44,550 nt of DNA from positions 1 to 44,550 of the forward strand of contig NZ_JOGR01000020.1 in NCBI RefSeq assembly GCF_000719515.1, in the 5' to 3' direction. The position numbers were made by a program, and so were the translations under genes. Under the pieces are notes generated by a model. That model had not been told where the DNA came from, did no database searches, and saw only the letters and a program-made list of their open reading frames with translations. How positions within the stretch are numbered: position 1 is the first letter of the stretch; the number at the start of each line of letters is the position of its first letter. Positions 26,008-34,892 of this stretch are shown here, in pieces. Origin of the DNA: Glycomyces sp. NRRL B-16210 (lineage in GTDB: Bacteria > Actinomycetota > Actinomycetes > Mycobacteriales > Micromonosporaceae).

Positions 26008-26144
26008 AGCTTCGTTCCTTCACGTTGTCCGCCCGCAGGGCACCGAGCGGGGTGGGTCGAGTAGCCGCCAGACCCCCTGTCTGCGTCAATGGTATACGGC
26101 GATCACGCCGTCCAGGCACGCAGCCATACGGACATACGAGACGG

Positions 26145-27113
26145 TCAGGCCACGTAGTCGGCGAGCCGCCCGGCGTAGTCGGGCTGACGGAGACGGTGGA
26201 GCGCGTTCTTCTCGATCTGGCGCACCCGCTCGCGCGAGAGCCCGAAGTCGGCCGAGACCTCTTCGAGCGTGCGCTGACGGCCGTCGTCAATGCCGAAACG
26301 CAGGCGGAGCACGGTTTGTTCCCGCTCGGGCAGGCTCGCCAGCACGCCCGCGATGTGGCGCCGCAGCAGCGCGTACGACACCGCGTCGTCCCCGGCCCGC
26401 TCGCGCGGCAGGTGCGCGACCAGGTCGCCCAGCGCCGTCGAGTCGTCCTCGCCGACCGTCTGGTCCAGGCTCACCGGCTCCCGGTCGTACGACATGAGCT
26501 CCAGGACCTTGCCCGGGGTCACGTCCAGCTCGCGGGCGATCTCCTCGTAGCGCGGCTCGCGGCCCAGCTCGACCATGAGGTCCTGGCGGGCCCGGTTCAT
26601 CCGCTTGATCTGGTCCACGGTGTGCGCCGGCACCCGGATCGTGCGCGACTGGTCGGTCACGGCCCGGTTGATCGCCTGGCGGATCCACCAGGTCGCGTAC
26701 GTGGAGAACTTGTAGCCCTTCTGGTAGTCGAACTTCTCGACCGCGCGGATCAGGCCCAGGTTCCCCTCCTGGATCAGGTCGAGCAGGCTCAGCCCCGCGC
26801 CGGAGTAGCGCTTGGCGACGCTCACGACCAGGCGGAGGTTCGACTCCAGCATCCGCTGCTTGGCCGCGCGGCCCTCGGCCGCGATCCGGGCCAGGTCGCT
26901 GCGCAGGTCGGGGTCGGTGGTCTCGCTGATGCGGCAACCGGCCATGAGGCCGGCCTCGATGGCCTTGGCGCACTCGACCTCCTCGGAGGCGGTCAGGAGC
27001 CGGTGCTTGCCGATGCCGTTGAGATACGCGCGAACCGGATCGCCGGAGTACTCGGTCGCGCGCTGCGCCGGTCGCTGGGCCGGACGCTGACGGATGCTGT
27101 CGACAGGTGCCAT
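26145..27113 (-). CDS. sigB: RNA polymerase sigma factor SigB (principal-like group 2)
   Basis: The 322-aa sigma-70 protein contains region 1.2 (DPVRAYLNGIGKHRLLT), region 2 with the -10 recognition and melting helix (GLIRAVEKFDYQKGYKFSTYATWWIRQAI), region 3 (RVPAHTVDQIKRMNR) and region 4 with its helix-turn-helix (TLEEVSADFGLSRERVRQIE). It lacks the long N-terminal region of HrdB. ATG at 27113 with AAAGG upstream was chosen. Its place beside ideR supports SigB, a non-essential stress and stationary-phase factor in relatives. Confidence 0.94.
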   Translation of the reverse strand: MAPVDSIRQRPAQRPAQRATEYSGDPVRAYLNGIGKHRLLTASEEVECAKAIEAGLMAGCRISETTDPDLRSDLARIAAEGRAAKQRMLESNLRLVVSVAKRYSGAGLSLLDLIQEGNLGLIRAVEKFDYQKGYKFSTYATWWIRQAINRAVTDQSRTIRVPAHTVDQIKRMNRARQDLMVELGREPRYEEIARELDVTPGKVLELMSYDREPVSLDQTVGEDDSTALGDLVAHLPRERAGDDAVSYALLRRHIAGVLASLPEREQTVLRLRFGIDDGRQRTLEEVSADFGLSRERVRQIEKNALHRLRQPDYAGRLADYVA

Positions 27114-27260
27114 CGAATTCGCCTTTCGCTGCATACCCCCCGGATGCGGGTGAACCCGCACCTGACCCGGCGGGCACCGGGGTCGGGTTACCAGCTTGCA
27201 GCGGATCCGGCGCTTTGCGATCCCCCAGGACGAAGGGTGGCACGAAGTCGGGAGACAGCA

Positions 27261-27899
27261 TCACGATTTCGGTTTAGGGGCCTCCCACCGATACCTGATG
27301 GCCACCAAACGGACCACGAAGATCACCCCGATGGCGCTGAGCATCAGCGTCCAGTGGCCGATCTGCGACTCCCACCGGGCCCCCACGCCGACCATCACCG
27401 CGCCGATCGCGGCCGCCAAGGCGTAGAAGTCCTCGCGCAGCACCGCCGGGATCTCCTGGACCAGGACGTCCCGCAGGATGCCCCCGCCGATCCCGGAGAG
27501 TACTCCGACGATGCAAGCCGCGTAGACCGCGAAACCGAAATCGAGCCCCTTGAGCGTCCCGATCACCGTGAACAGCGCCAGACCGGCCGCGTCGAGCACC
27601 AGCATCATCGTCCGCACCCGCGACAGCGCCGGATGGAACCGGAAGACCACCAGCGCCGCGATCACCGCCACCAGCAGGTACCGCCAGTCGCTGAGCACCA
27701 GCGGCTTCGCGTCGATGAGCAGGTCGCGGAGCGCGCCGCCGCCCAGAGCGCAGATCGAGCCGATGACGACCACGCCGAACAGGTCGAGGCGCTTGCCGAC
27801 CGCGGCGCTGGCCCCCGAGGCGGCGAACACCGCAGTCCCGACCAGTTCGGCGATCAGGCTCATCACGCTCGGATCGAACTCCAGAGAAGAAGGATCCAC
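27261..27899 (-). CDS. TRIC-type cation channel family (UPF0126) membrane protein
   Basis: The 212-aa protein has seven hydrophobic segments arranged as two repeated halves. Each half bears the family's glycine motif: LGGGALRDLLI in the first and IGGGILRDVLV in the second. Bacterial TRIC proteins form trimeric monovalent-cation channels. The start shown is GTG at 27899 without a clear ribosome site; ATG at 27863 is a possible alternative. Confidence 0.9.
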   Translation of the reverse strand: MDPSSLEFDPSVMSLIAELVGTAVFAASGASAAVGKRLDLFGVVVIGSICALGGGALRDLLIDAKPLVLSDWRYLLVAVIAALVVFRFHPALSRVRTMMLVLDAAGLALFTVIGTLKGLDFGFAVYAACIVGVLSGIGGGILRDVLVQEIPAVLREDFYALAAAIGAVMVGVGARWESQIGHWTLMLSAIGVIFVVRLVAIRYRWEAPKPKS

Positions 27900-27967
27900 C
27901 TGAGCGTTATAGCAGGTAGATGCCGGTCACATGCCCCGTCTGAGCGAAGGTGAGAGCCAGGCGGCGC

Positions 27968-28243
27968 TCAGCGCTTCATCTTCGCGAAGATCTCCTTGCA
28001 GTTCGGGCAGATCGGGAAGCGGTCGGGGTCGCGCGAGGGCACCCACATCTTCCCGCACAGGGCCTTCACCGGGACGCCGTCGACCATGGCGGCCATGAGC
28101 TTGTCCTTCGGGACGTAGTGCGAGAAGCGGTCTTCGTCGCCGTCCTCGTAGGTGTAGTTCGGGTTGGTCTGGGTCTGCTCTTCGAGCAGGGTGGAACCAC
28201 CGGTGGAGCCGCCAGTGTCACCAGTGGTGGGAAGTTCGCTCAC
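27968..28243 (-). CDS. DUF3039 zinc-binding protein
   Basis: The 91-aa protein matches the actinobacterial DUF3039 pattern: a Gly/Thr-rich N-terminus, FSHYVPKDKLM, GVPVKALCGKMWVPSRDP and CPNCKEIF. The three cysteines suggest a zinc ribbon completed by the histidine. GTG at 28243 is preceded by GAGGAG. The function is unknown; the gene is widely kept in actinobacteria in this neighbourhood. Confidence 0.9.
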   Translation of the reverse strand: MSELPTTGDTGGSTGGSTLLEEQTQTNPNYTYEDGDEDRFSHYVPKDKLMAAMVDGVPVKALCGKMWVPSRDPDRFPICPNCKEIFAKMKR

Positions 28244-28327
28244 GTCAACTCACTCCTCGTTCGCGGGCAAGATCCCGTCAATCTTGCCACGGCGCCCGCA
28301 CCGACCCGCATTACGCGGGCCCGGCGC

Positions 28328-28654
28328 TCACTCCGAGTCGATCATCGGGCGCTCGGGCGCCTCCAGCGTCCGGGCCCGGCGCTGGTACTTCGTGAAGCGC
28401 GCCGGCTTCTTGCGCGCCAGCCGGTCGTTCGCCAGCAGGACCGCCAGCCACGGCAGGAGCGCCATGCCGACCAGGCACAGCGGAATCCACAGCCACAGGT
28501 AGGGCGCCTCGGCCATCACCAGGACGCCGCAGCCGATAACCAGCGCGATCCGGATCGACATCATCAGGACGTAGCGGATCGTGCGGAACCGCCGCTCCTC
28601 TTCCAGCGACATCGCCGCATCGGTGATGCTCGTTGCCTTCTCACGCCGTGCCAC
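28328..28654 (-). CDS. DUF3099 membrane protein
   Basis: The 108-aa protein begins ARREKATSITDAAMSLEEERRFR, then has two hydrophobic helices (YVLMMSIRIALVIGCGVLV and LWLWIPLCLVGMALLPWLAVLL) and a basic cytoplasmic tail. This is the DUF3099 layout, where the Ser-Ile-Thr-Asp segment is characteristic. Its function is unknown. The gene is divergent from dtd. Confidence 0.9.
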   Translation of the reverse strand: MARREKATSITDAAMSLEEERRFRTIRYVLMMSIRIALVIGCGVLVMAEAPYLWLWIPLCLVGMALLPWLAVLLANDRLARKKPARFTKYQRRARTLEAPERPMIDSE

Positions 28655-28714
28655 CCTGCGAGCCTACGCCCGCCCGAACGAAGGCCGCACCGGCGCCGTG
28701 AGAGCCTCTGATGC

Positions 28715-29137
28715 GTGAAAGCAGTAGTGCAGACCGTCGGCGAAGCCGAAGTCACGGTCGAGGGCGAGAGCGTCGGCGCGATCGGCGAGGGCCTGCTCGT
28801 GCTCCTCGGCGTCACCCACACGGATGGAGATGCGGAGGTCCGCTGGATCGCCGAGAAGCTCTGGTCGCTCCGGATCATGCGCGAGGAGCAGTCGGCGTCC
28901 GATCTGGACGCGCCGATCCTCCTGGTCAGCCAGTTCACCCTCTACGCCGACACCCGCAAAGGCAGGCGGCCCTCCTGGAACGCCGCGGCCCCCGGCCCGG
29001 TGGCCGAGCCGCTGTTCGAGGCTGTGGCCGCCCACCTGCGGTCCCTCGGCGCACATGTCGAGACCGGCAGGTTCGGCGCGATGATGGCCGTACGCAGCGT
29101 CAACCTCGGTCCCAACACGATCCTCCTGGAGCGGTGA
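28715..29137 (+). CDS. dtd: D-aminoacyl-tRNA deacylase
   Basis: Dtd frees tRNAs that have been charged with D-amino acids (and Gly-tRNA-Ala). The 140-aa protein has the two family motifs, SQFTLYAD (about residues 72-79) and NLGPNT near the C-terminus, and is of normal length. The first motif usually reads SQFTLYGD. GTG at 28715 gives the expected MKAVVQ start; an ATG at 28711 is out of frame. Confidence 0.95.
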   Translation: MKAVVQTVGEAEVTVEGESVGAIGEGLLVLLGVTHTDGDAEVRWIAEKLWSLRIMREEQSASDLDAPILLVSQFTLYADTRKGRRPSWNAAAPGPVAEPLFEAVAAHLRSLGAHVETGRFGAMMAVRSVNLGPNTILLER

Positions 29138-29149
29138 CCGCGACCCCGG

Positions 29150-29293
29150 ATATTTATGGTCGGCAAGCAGGGGCCGTGGCTCTGCACATTTACGGCTGGC
29201 AAGCGGGCGCCGTGACTCCGCACAATTACGGCTGGCAAGCAGGCGCCGTGACATTGCCAATCCGGGGGCGGTAAGCGAGCGCCGTGAAGCTTC
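29150..29293. repeat. Tandem repeat, exact 36-bp period, four copies
   Basis: The element GGCAAGC/GGTAAGC begins at 29162, 29198, 29234 and 29270. Each unit also has an A/T-rich TTTA/AATTACGG part and GCGCCGTG. The inner two copies are nearly identical and the outer ones diverge. It fills the gap between dtd and the helicase gene and is probably not translated. On the minus strand it shares AGCCGTAATTGTGC with the repeat at 35.4-35.6 kb. Confidence 0.85.
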
Positions 29294-29341
29294 GGGCGTC
29301 CTAAGATCAACCGGGTCCACCGCCGTCCGAGAGGAGTCCGC

Positions 29342-31051
29342 ATGATCCCGGCCGCCCCACCCGAGTCGCTTCCGTCGCTTCGGGTCTGGCAACGCAAGGC
29401 CATGGTCGCGTACCACCGGGGTCATTCGCGCGACTTCCTCGCCGTCGCCACCCCGGGCGCCGGCAAGACCACGTTCGCGCTGCGCATCGCCTACGACCTG
29501 CTCGCCGACGGCACCGTCGACACCGTCACCGTCGTCTGCCCGACCGAGCACCTCAAGGTGCAGTGGTCGGGCGCGGCGGCCCGCTTCGGCATCCAGCTCG
29601 ACCCGTCCTTCCGCAACGCCGACGTCCACAGTGCCGCCGACTACCACGGCGCGGTCGTCACCTACGCGCAGATCGGCGCCGACCCGGCCGTCCACCGCCG
29701 CCGCACCCTCGCCCGCCGCACCCTCGTCATCCTCGACGAGATCCACCACGCCGGCGACGCCCGCACCTGGGGCGAAGGAGTCCAGACCGCCTTCGACGAG
29801 GCCGAGCGCCGCCTGGCGCTGACCGGCACGCCCTTCCGCAGCGACGACAACCCGATCCCGTTCGTGGAGTACGAAGAGGACCCGGACGGCGCGAAGCGCT
29901 CGCGGGCCGACGCGCTCTACGGCTACCGGGACGCGCTGGCCGACGGCGTGGTGCGCCCGGTCATGTTCATGGCCTACTCCGGCCAGGCGAAGTGGCGCAC
30001 CAGCGCCGGCGACGAGCTCGCCGTGCGCCTGGGCCAGCCGCTGACCAAGGACCTCACGAGCCAGGCGTGGCGCACCGCGCTCGACCCGGAGGGGGAGTGG
30101 ATCAAGCAGGTGATCCGGGCCGCCGACCGGCGGCTGTCGTCGCTGCGGGCGGCGGGGATGCCGGACGCGGGCGGGCTCATCATCGCCTCGGACCAGAACA
30201 GCGCCCGCTCGTACGCGGGCATCCTCAAGCGCGTCACCGGCAAGAGCGCGACGATCGTGCTGTCGGACGACGCGGGCTCCTCGGACCGGATCGCGAAGTT
30301 CGCCGACTCCGACGAGGAGTGGCTGGTCGCGGTCCGGATGGTCTCCGAAGGCGTCGACATCCCGCGCCTCGCCGTCGGCGTGTACGCCACGAACGCGCAG
30401 ACCCCGCTGTACTTCGCGCAGGCCATCGGGCGCTTCGTGCGGTCGCGGCGGCCCGGCGAGACCGCCTCGGTGTTCCTGCCGAGCGTGATCCCGCTGCTGA
30501 GCCTCGCGGAGAACCTCGAGGCCGACCGCGACCACGTGATCAAGCCGAAGTCGCAGGACGAGGACCCCGAGCTGCTGCTGGAGCAGGCGCAGCGGGTCCT
30601 CGACGAGGGCACCGAGCTCGGCGGCCAGCGCGAGACGCTGGAGTCGAGCGCCGAGCTCGACCAGGTGATCTTCGACGGCGGCTCCTTCGGCCTGCCGGTG
30701 GAGGCCGGGAGCGCCGAGGAGCAGGAGTACCTGGGCCTGCCGGGGCTGTTGACGCCCGAGCAGGTGCACCTGCTGCTCCAGAAGCGCCAGCGAGAGCAGA
30801 TGGCGAAGCAGCAGAGCGGGACGCGCACGGAGGTCGCCGAGCGCCCGGCGGAGCCGGCGATGACGAACGCGCAGAAGCGGCTGAAGCTGCGCAAGCAGTT
30901 GAACGCGCTCGTGGGGGCGCGCTCGTTCGCGACGAACGAGCCGCACGGGAAGATCCACGCGAAGCTCCGGTCGACCTGCGGAGGGCCTCCGAGCGCCCAG
31001 GCGACCATCGAGCAGTTGGAGGAGCGGATCGCCGCGATCCGCTCCTGGTGA
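29342..31051 (+). CDS. DEAD/DEAH-box (SF2) helicase
   Basis: The 569-aa protein has Walker A TPGAGKTT (residues 37-44), DEIH (132-135), motif III-like TGTPFRSD, and the C-terminal RecA lobe with motif V SEGVDIPRL and motif VI QAIGRFVRSRR. The domain order is like type III restriction/RecQ-like SF2 enzymes, but there is no nuclease or methylase partner. A C-terminal helical part with EEQEYLGLPG and a basic Gln/Lys/Arg region follows. It is an actinobacterial conserved gene near hrdB; nucleic acid substrate unknown. The ATG is preceded by GAGAGGAG. Confidence 0.92.
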   Translation: MIPAAPPESLPSLRVWQRKAMVAYHRGHSRDFLAVATPGAGKTTFALRIAYDLLADGTVDTVTVVCPTEHLKVQWSGAAARFGIQLDPSFRNADVHSAADYHGAVVTYAQIGADPAVHRRRTLARRTLVILDEIHHAGDARTWGEGVQTAFDEAERRLALTGTPFRSDDNPIPFVEYEEDPDGAKRSRADALYGYRDALADGVVRPVMFMAYSGQAKWRTSAGDELAVRLGQPLTKDLTSQAWRTALDPEGEWIKQVIRAADRRLSSLRAAGMPDAGGLIIASDQNSARSYAGILKRVTGKSATIVLSDDAGSSDRIAKFADSDEEWLVAVRMVSEGVDIPRLAVGVYATNAQTPLYFAQAIGRFVRSRRPGETASVFLPSVIPLLSLAENLEADRDHVIKPKSQDEDPELLLEQAQRVLDEGTELGGQRETLESSAELDQVIFDGGSFGLPVEAGSAEEQEYLGLPGLLTPEQVHLLLQKRQREQMAKQQSGTRTEVAERPAEPAMTNAQKRLKLRKQLNALVGARSFATNEPHGKIHAKLRSTCGGPPSAQATIEQLEERIAAIRSW

Positions 31052-31085
31052 GCCGCTGAGGCGGCCGCACGGCCTACGGGAAGCG

Positions 31086-31118
31086 ACGACGCCCCCGCGC
31101 GAAGCGCGGGGGCGTCGT
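31086..31118 (+). terminator. Terminator after the helicase gene
   Basis: A 15-bp perfect stem (ACGACGCCCCCGCGC and complement) with a GAA loop is followed by TCTCGTT, 34 bp after the stop. Confidence 0.85.
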
Positions 31119-31186
31119 TCTCGTTGCGGGCGAGGCCGATGAGGCGGCGCTCGCGGTACGGTCCGCGTTCGCGGCCGAGACATGAC

Positions 31187-31218
31187 AAGGGCCCGAGCGG
31201 GAATCCGCTCGGGCCCTT
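31187..31218 (-). terminator. Terminator after the DUF7455 gene
   Basis: Arms AAGGGCCCGAGCGG and complement (31187-31200, 31205-31218) with a GAAT loop lie just downstream of the leftward stop at 31239. Confidence 0.8.
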
Positions 31219-31238
31219 GCCCGTAAGTCTGGTCGCGC

Positions 31239-31478
31239 CTAGTTCTGCGAGGCCATGAGGTCGGTGCCGCGCCATTCGAATTCGGGGTCTGCCGTGAAGT
31301 CGATGGCGATCGGCACGAGCTTTTCGGCGAACTGATTCGCGTGGTGGCCGCAGAAGACGAGGTCGCCGCCTTCGGCCAGGGTGACGCGAAGCTTGGCCGC
31401 GGCGCTACAACGATCGCAGCGCTCGCCCGCGATCGGACGTTCCTCCGTCTGGGGCGGGGGCGTCAGGGTGGATGTCAT
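31239..31478 (-). CDS. DUF7455 small zinc-ribbon-like protein
   Basis: The 79-aa protein has CDRCSAAAKLRVTL followed by LVFCGHHANQF, so three cysteines and two histidines can bind zinc, then a short acidic tail. This is the pattern of the actinobacterial DUF7455 family found beside the primary sigma factor gene. Function unknown. ATG at 31478 has GGAG close upstream. It has its own promoter region and terminator. Confidence 0.88.
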   Translation of the reverse strand: MTSTLTPPPQTEERPIAGERCDRCSAAAKLRVTLAEGGDLVFCGHHANQFAEKLVPIAIDFTADPEFEWRGTDLMASQN

Positions 31479-31825
31479 ACCAGGTCCTCCGCTGCGTTCG
31501 GTTGCGTGTCTGTGACACTCGGTTTATGTCGGCCCGTTGACCGGCACGTTCCGATCAACGCCTGCACTGTACTACCTCTTCCCGACACCGGCTGACTGAG
31601 ACTCGGCTCACTCATCGGGTGCTCGGGATAGTTGCTCCACACCGTAGCCCACGGAATGCGGATCGACAACCCGGCCGAACCTCGGCCAGGCCCGATTTGT
31701 ACCCGGGGAGCGGCCGCGCGAAACACCCGTTCGGGTGAGGCGCAGGCCTCATCGGGCGTGCGGGAGGCGCGGTATCCGGCTGCGGCGCGGGCGTTTTCGC
31801 GAGTGATGCGGCCCGGTTCGGGGGA
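31479..31825. other. Intergenic region between the DUF7455 gene and hrdB
   Basis: No gene is seen in 347 bp. It should hold the leftward promoter of the DUF7455 gene near 31500-31560 (an inverted CGTTGA...TCAACG pair lies at 31535-31560) and the 3' end of the hrdB transcript on the right side. No clear terminator hairpin was found next to hrdB. Confidence 0.5.
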
Positions 31826-33421
31826 CTAGTCGAGGTAGTCGCGCAGGACCTGCGAACGCGAGGGGTGGCGCAGTTTCGACATGGTCTTGGACTCGATCTG
31901 GCGGATGCGCTCGCGGGTCACCCCGTAGACCTGGCCGATCTCGTCGAGGGTCCGCGGCTGGCCGTCGGTGAGGCCGAAGCGCAGTCGCACGACGCCGGCC
32001 TCGCGCTCGGAGAGCGTCTGGAGCACCTGCTGGAGCTGTCCTTGAAGGAGCGAGAAGGAGACCGCGTCGACGGCCACGATGGCCTCGGAGTCCTCGATGA
32101 AGTCGCCGAGCTGGCTGTCGCCCTCGTCGCCGATGGTCTGGTCGAGGCTGATCGGCTCGCGCGCGTACTGCTGGATCTCCAGGACCTTCTCGGGGGAGAT
32201 GTCCATCTCCTTGGCGAGCTCGTCCGGGCTGGGCTCGCGACCGAGGTCCTGAAGCAGCTCACGCTGTATGCGGCCGAGCTTGTTGATGACCTCGACCATG
32301 TGCACGGGGATGCGGATGGTGCGGGCCTGGTCGGCCATGGCGCGGGTGATGGCCTGGCGGATCCACCAGGTGGCGTACGTGGAGAACTTGTAGCCCTTGG
32401 TGTAGTCGAACTTCTCGACGGCGCGGATGAGGCCGAGGTTGCCTTCCTGGATGAGGTCCAGGAACGCCATGCCGCGGCCGGTGTAGCGCTTGGCGAGGGA
32501 GACGACGAGTCGGAGGTTGGCCTCCAGGAGGTGGTCCTTGGCGCGGTCGCCGTCGCGGATGATCCATTCGAGGTCGCGGCGCATCTGCGTGGGGATCTCC
32601 CCGCCGCCCTCCTTGAGCTGCTTGAGGCGCTCGACGGCGTACAGGCCGGCCTCGATGCGCTTGGCGAGCTCGACCTCCTGGGCCGCGTTGAGGAGGGGCA
32701 CCTTGCCGATCTGCTTGAGGTAGGCGCGGACCGAGTCGGCCGAGGCGGTCATCTCGGCGTCCTTGCGGGCCTGCTTGAGGGCCTCGGAGTCCTCCTCGTC
32801 CCACTCGAAGCCGTCCTCCTCCTCGTCGCCTTCGTCCTTCTTGGACTTGCGCGAGGAGGCGGTCTTCTTCGCGGCCTTCTTGCGAGTGGCCTTCTTGGCG
32901 GGGGCCGCGGCGGCGGCCTCGGCGAGCGCGTCCTCGGAGGCGGCGAGACCGGCCTCGTCGGGTTCCTCGGCGGCGCCGTCGGCGGGCGCGGCCTTCTTGG
33001 CCACGGCCTTCTTCGCCGCCTTCTTGGCGACGGCCTTCTTAGCGGTCTTCTTGGCCGCCTTCTTGACCGGGGCCTCTTCGGCGTCGGTCTCCTCCGCGGC
33101 GGGGGCCGCGGCGGCCTTCTTGGGGGCCTTCTTCACCGCGGCCTTCTTGGCGGCCTTGGCGGTGGTGGTCCTGGAGGAGGTGGCGGTGCGGGCGGCGGGG
33201 ACGCGCTTGCGGGTGGAGGTCGAGCCGTCCACGACCACGGTCACGTCGGCCTCGGCCAGCGCACGGAGCACCTTCTTGCCCTCGGCGGGGGAGGACTGGG
33301 CCGACTCCAGAACCTGAGCGACCGTCGCGGACGTCAGTTGACCGTTGCTCTCTCGGGCCAGAGCGAGCAATGAGTCGGTCAGGGAATTGACGTCAGTGCC
33401 GGTGGGACGTGCGTCAGTCAC
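31826..33421 (-). CDS. hrdB: Primary RNA polymerase sigma factor (HrdB/SigA)
   Basis: The 531-aa protein is the housekeeping sigma-70. An N-terminal helical part is followed by a Lys/Ala-rich histone-H1-like extension (about residues 80-200, many KKAAKK units) and an acidic stretch EGDEEEDGFEWDEED. Region 1.2 (SVRAYLKQIGKVPLL), region 2 (GLIRAVEKFDYTKGYKFSTYATWWIRQAI), region 3 and region 4 (TLDEIGQVYGVTRERIRQIE) complete it. GTG at 33421 with GGAAGG upstream fixes the start; an in-frame ATG at 33481 lacks one. The basic extension is common in actinobacterial HrdB. Confidence 0.97.
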   Translation of the reverse strand: MTDARPTGTDVNSLTDSLLALARESNGQLTSATVAQVLESAQSSPAEGKKVLRALAEADVTVVVDGSTSTRKRVPAARTATSSRTTTAKAAKKAAVKKAPKKAAAAPAAEETDAEEAPVKKAAKKTAKKAVAKKAAKKAVAKKAAPADGAAEEPDEAGLAASEDALAEAAAAAPAKKATRKKAAKKTASSRKSKKDEGDEEEDGFEWDEEDSEALKQARKDAEMTASADSVRAYLKQIGKVPLLNAAQEVELAKRIEAGLYAVERLKQLKEGGGEIPTQMRRDLEWIIRDGDRAKDHLLEANLRLVVSLAKRYTGRGMAFLDLIQEGNLGLIRAVEKFDYTKGYKFSTYATWWIRQAITRAMADQARTIRIPVHMVEVINKLGRIQRELLQDLGREPSPDELAKEMDISPEKVLEIQQYAREPISLDQTIGDEGDSQLGDFIEDSEAIVAVDAVSFSLLQGQLQQVLQTLSEREAGVVRLRFGLTDGQPRTLDEIGQVYGVTRERIRQIESKTMSKLRHPSRSQVLRDYLD

Positions 33422-33633
33422 GAGCAACCTTCCGAGGCAATGGCGGGCACGGCGCAGCCGGGCTCCATGGCGGGTGAGCATTGGATATTAGGTCGGCAGC
33501 CCAGGTCGGCACACGACCGGGCAGGCGTGAATTGTAGCGCCGAAAATCGTTATCGGCCCGTCCGCGGTGCCGTTTCGAGCTGTGTTTCCGCATTTTGAGT
33601 TTCGCTGTCGCAGCGCGTGGGGTGTGGCGGCGT

Positions 33634-34146
33634 CTATTCTACCGTGCAGGTGCCTTCGGGCGGATCGCCGATGCCGCCCTGCGCGAAGGACTGCCGCGCG
33701 TCGGACGCGGAGCGGACCTCTTGGAACTGCGCCCCGAGGATGATCGTGATGGGCTGTTCCCATTCGAGGTCGAAGTTGTCGTGGCCCTGGTAGAAGTACG
33801 CGTGCGTGTGGAGCCCGGCGGCGTACTGCTCGGGCCCGAAGAACACCAGGGCGGTGCCGTCGTAGGGCTCGTCGGCGTCGCCGGTGTCGAGCACGACGAA
33901 CCCGCGGTCCTCAAGTTGCGAGGCGGCCTGGTCGGCCAGACCGGTGCGGTCGGTGCCGTTGAGGACGATCACCTCGATCTCGGTGGGGTCCGGGATCGGG
34001 GCGGTCTTGATCTCGATCGCGCCGGGCGGGCAGGAGCTGTTCGCCGACAATTGCGAGTCGTTCCGTATCGCCCAGTACGTGATCAGGCCCGCCACCAGTG
34101 CCAGCGCACAAAGTACCGTCAAAGCGCGGATACGAGCGATACGCAC
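33634..34146 (-). CDS. LytR C-terminal-domain membrane protein
   Basis: The 170-aa protein has a short basic N-terminus, one signal-anchor helix (about 8-27, ALTVLCALALVAGLITYWAI) and an external LytR_C domain (IEVIVLNGTDRTGLADQAASQL, GFVVLDTGDAD). LytR_C domains occur in cell-wall polymer ligases and as stand-alone proteins; no LCP catalytic domain is present. GTG at 34146 with GGGGAGG upstream decides the start. It is read leftward toward hrdB. Confidence 0.88.
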   Translation of the reverse strand: MRIARIRALTVLCALALVAGLITYWAIRNDSQLSANSSCPPGAIEIKTAPIPDPTEIEVIVLNGTDRTGLADQAASQLEDRGFVVLDTGDADEPYDGTALVFFGPEQYAAGLHTHAYFYQGHDNFDLEWEQPITIILGAQFQEVRSASDARQSFAQGGIGDPPEGTCTVE

Positions 34147-34499
34147 GGCTGCCTCCCCGAGTCTCCAAAAGCCCCAACTTGATGTCCGGCTCTTAGACGA
34201 GCCGGCGCCCCGCAAACGTTGCCACCCGAAGGCTATCGTGCGCCGAACGACTTGGTGGGCGAGAGGCGGTACACTCGCCGCCGCCGCCACAGGAGTGTTT
34301 CTCACCACAATGGGGATGAAAAACCCTGGGGGATCGTGTATAGGAATGGACTGCACGCGGTAAGGTACGCCGCCTGCAGGGGACGGAACCGAACCCGCCA
34401 GGAACCCGAGCCGAGCCGCTGTGTCACCCGAACACTCCAAGCGGCACCCGCTGCGCCGGGTTCCCGTGCCACCGAAGCAACCAATGGGAGTGGAAAAAG
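34147..34499. other. Divergent promoter region between the LytR_C and DUF4193 genes
   Basis: No gene is seen in 353 bp. A TAAGGT hexamer at 34361-34366 is a plausible -10 for DUF4193, leaving a leader of about 130 nt. The cloverleaf test by eye for a tRNA was negative. Confidence 0.45.
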
Positions 34500-34796
34500 A
34501 TGGCAACCGACTACGACGCCCCGCGCCGGGACAAGGAAGAGAACACCGGGCCCGACGGCATCGAAGCCCTCGCCAAAGGCCGCACCGATCAATCCGGGTC
34601 GGTGGACGTCGACGAAGCAGAAGTGGCCGAGAACTTCGAACTGCCCGGCGCCGACCTCGGAGACGAGGAGCTGTCGGTCAAGGTCCTGCCGATGCAGACC
34701 GACGAGTTCCGCTGCTCGAGCTGCTTCCTGGTCCACCACCGCAGCCAGTTCGCCAAGGAGAAGAACGGGCAGCCGATCTGCAAGGACTGCGCATAA
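34500..34796 (+). CDS. DUF4193 zinc-ribbon protein
   Basis: The 98-aa protein starts MATDYDAPR, continues with an acidic middle (DELS...DLGDEEL) and ends with a zinc ribbon (CSSCFLVHHRSQFAKEKNG...CKDC). This is the full DUF4193 layout. The family is nearly universal in actinobacteria, highly expressed in several, and of unknown function. A conserved terminator follows. Confidence 0.95.
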   Translation: MATDYDAPRRDKEENTGPDGIEALAKGRTDQSGSVDVDEAEVAENFELPGADLGDEELSVKVLPMQTDEFRCSSCFLVHHRSQFAKEKNGQPICKDCA

Positions 34797-34824
34797 ATCG
34801 CAGGAGAGGCCCCTCAGACGGCGC

Positions 34825-34852
34825 ACGGCTCGCGGGTTCGCCCGCGAGCCGT
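34825..34852 (+). terminator. Terminator after the DUF4193 gene
   Basis: A 12-bp stem (ACGGCTCGCGGG and complement) with a stable TTCG tetraloop is followed by TTCGCTTC. Confidence 0.88.
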
Positions 34853-34892
34853 TTCGCTTCACACGAAAGCCTCCGGGCGCGCGGACGGGGCC

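Noticed and set aside
29150..29293. CRISPR array
   Set aside because: The 36-bp period equals the whole repeat; there are no distinct spacers and copies are degenerate and few.
32990..33170. Purifying-type repeat or foreign insertion in hrdB
   Set aside because: The Lys/Ala-rich histone-like extension is usual for actinobacterial primary sigma factors.
34360..34420. tRNA-like stretch (GGAACCGAACCCGCCAGG) before DUF4193
   Set aside because: Only a loose T-arm resemblance; acceptor and anticodon stems do not pair.
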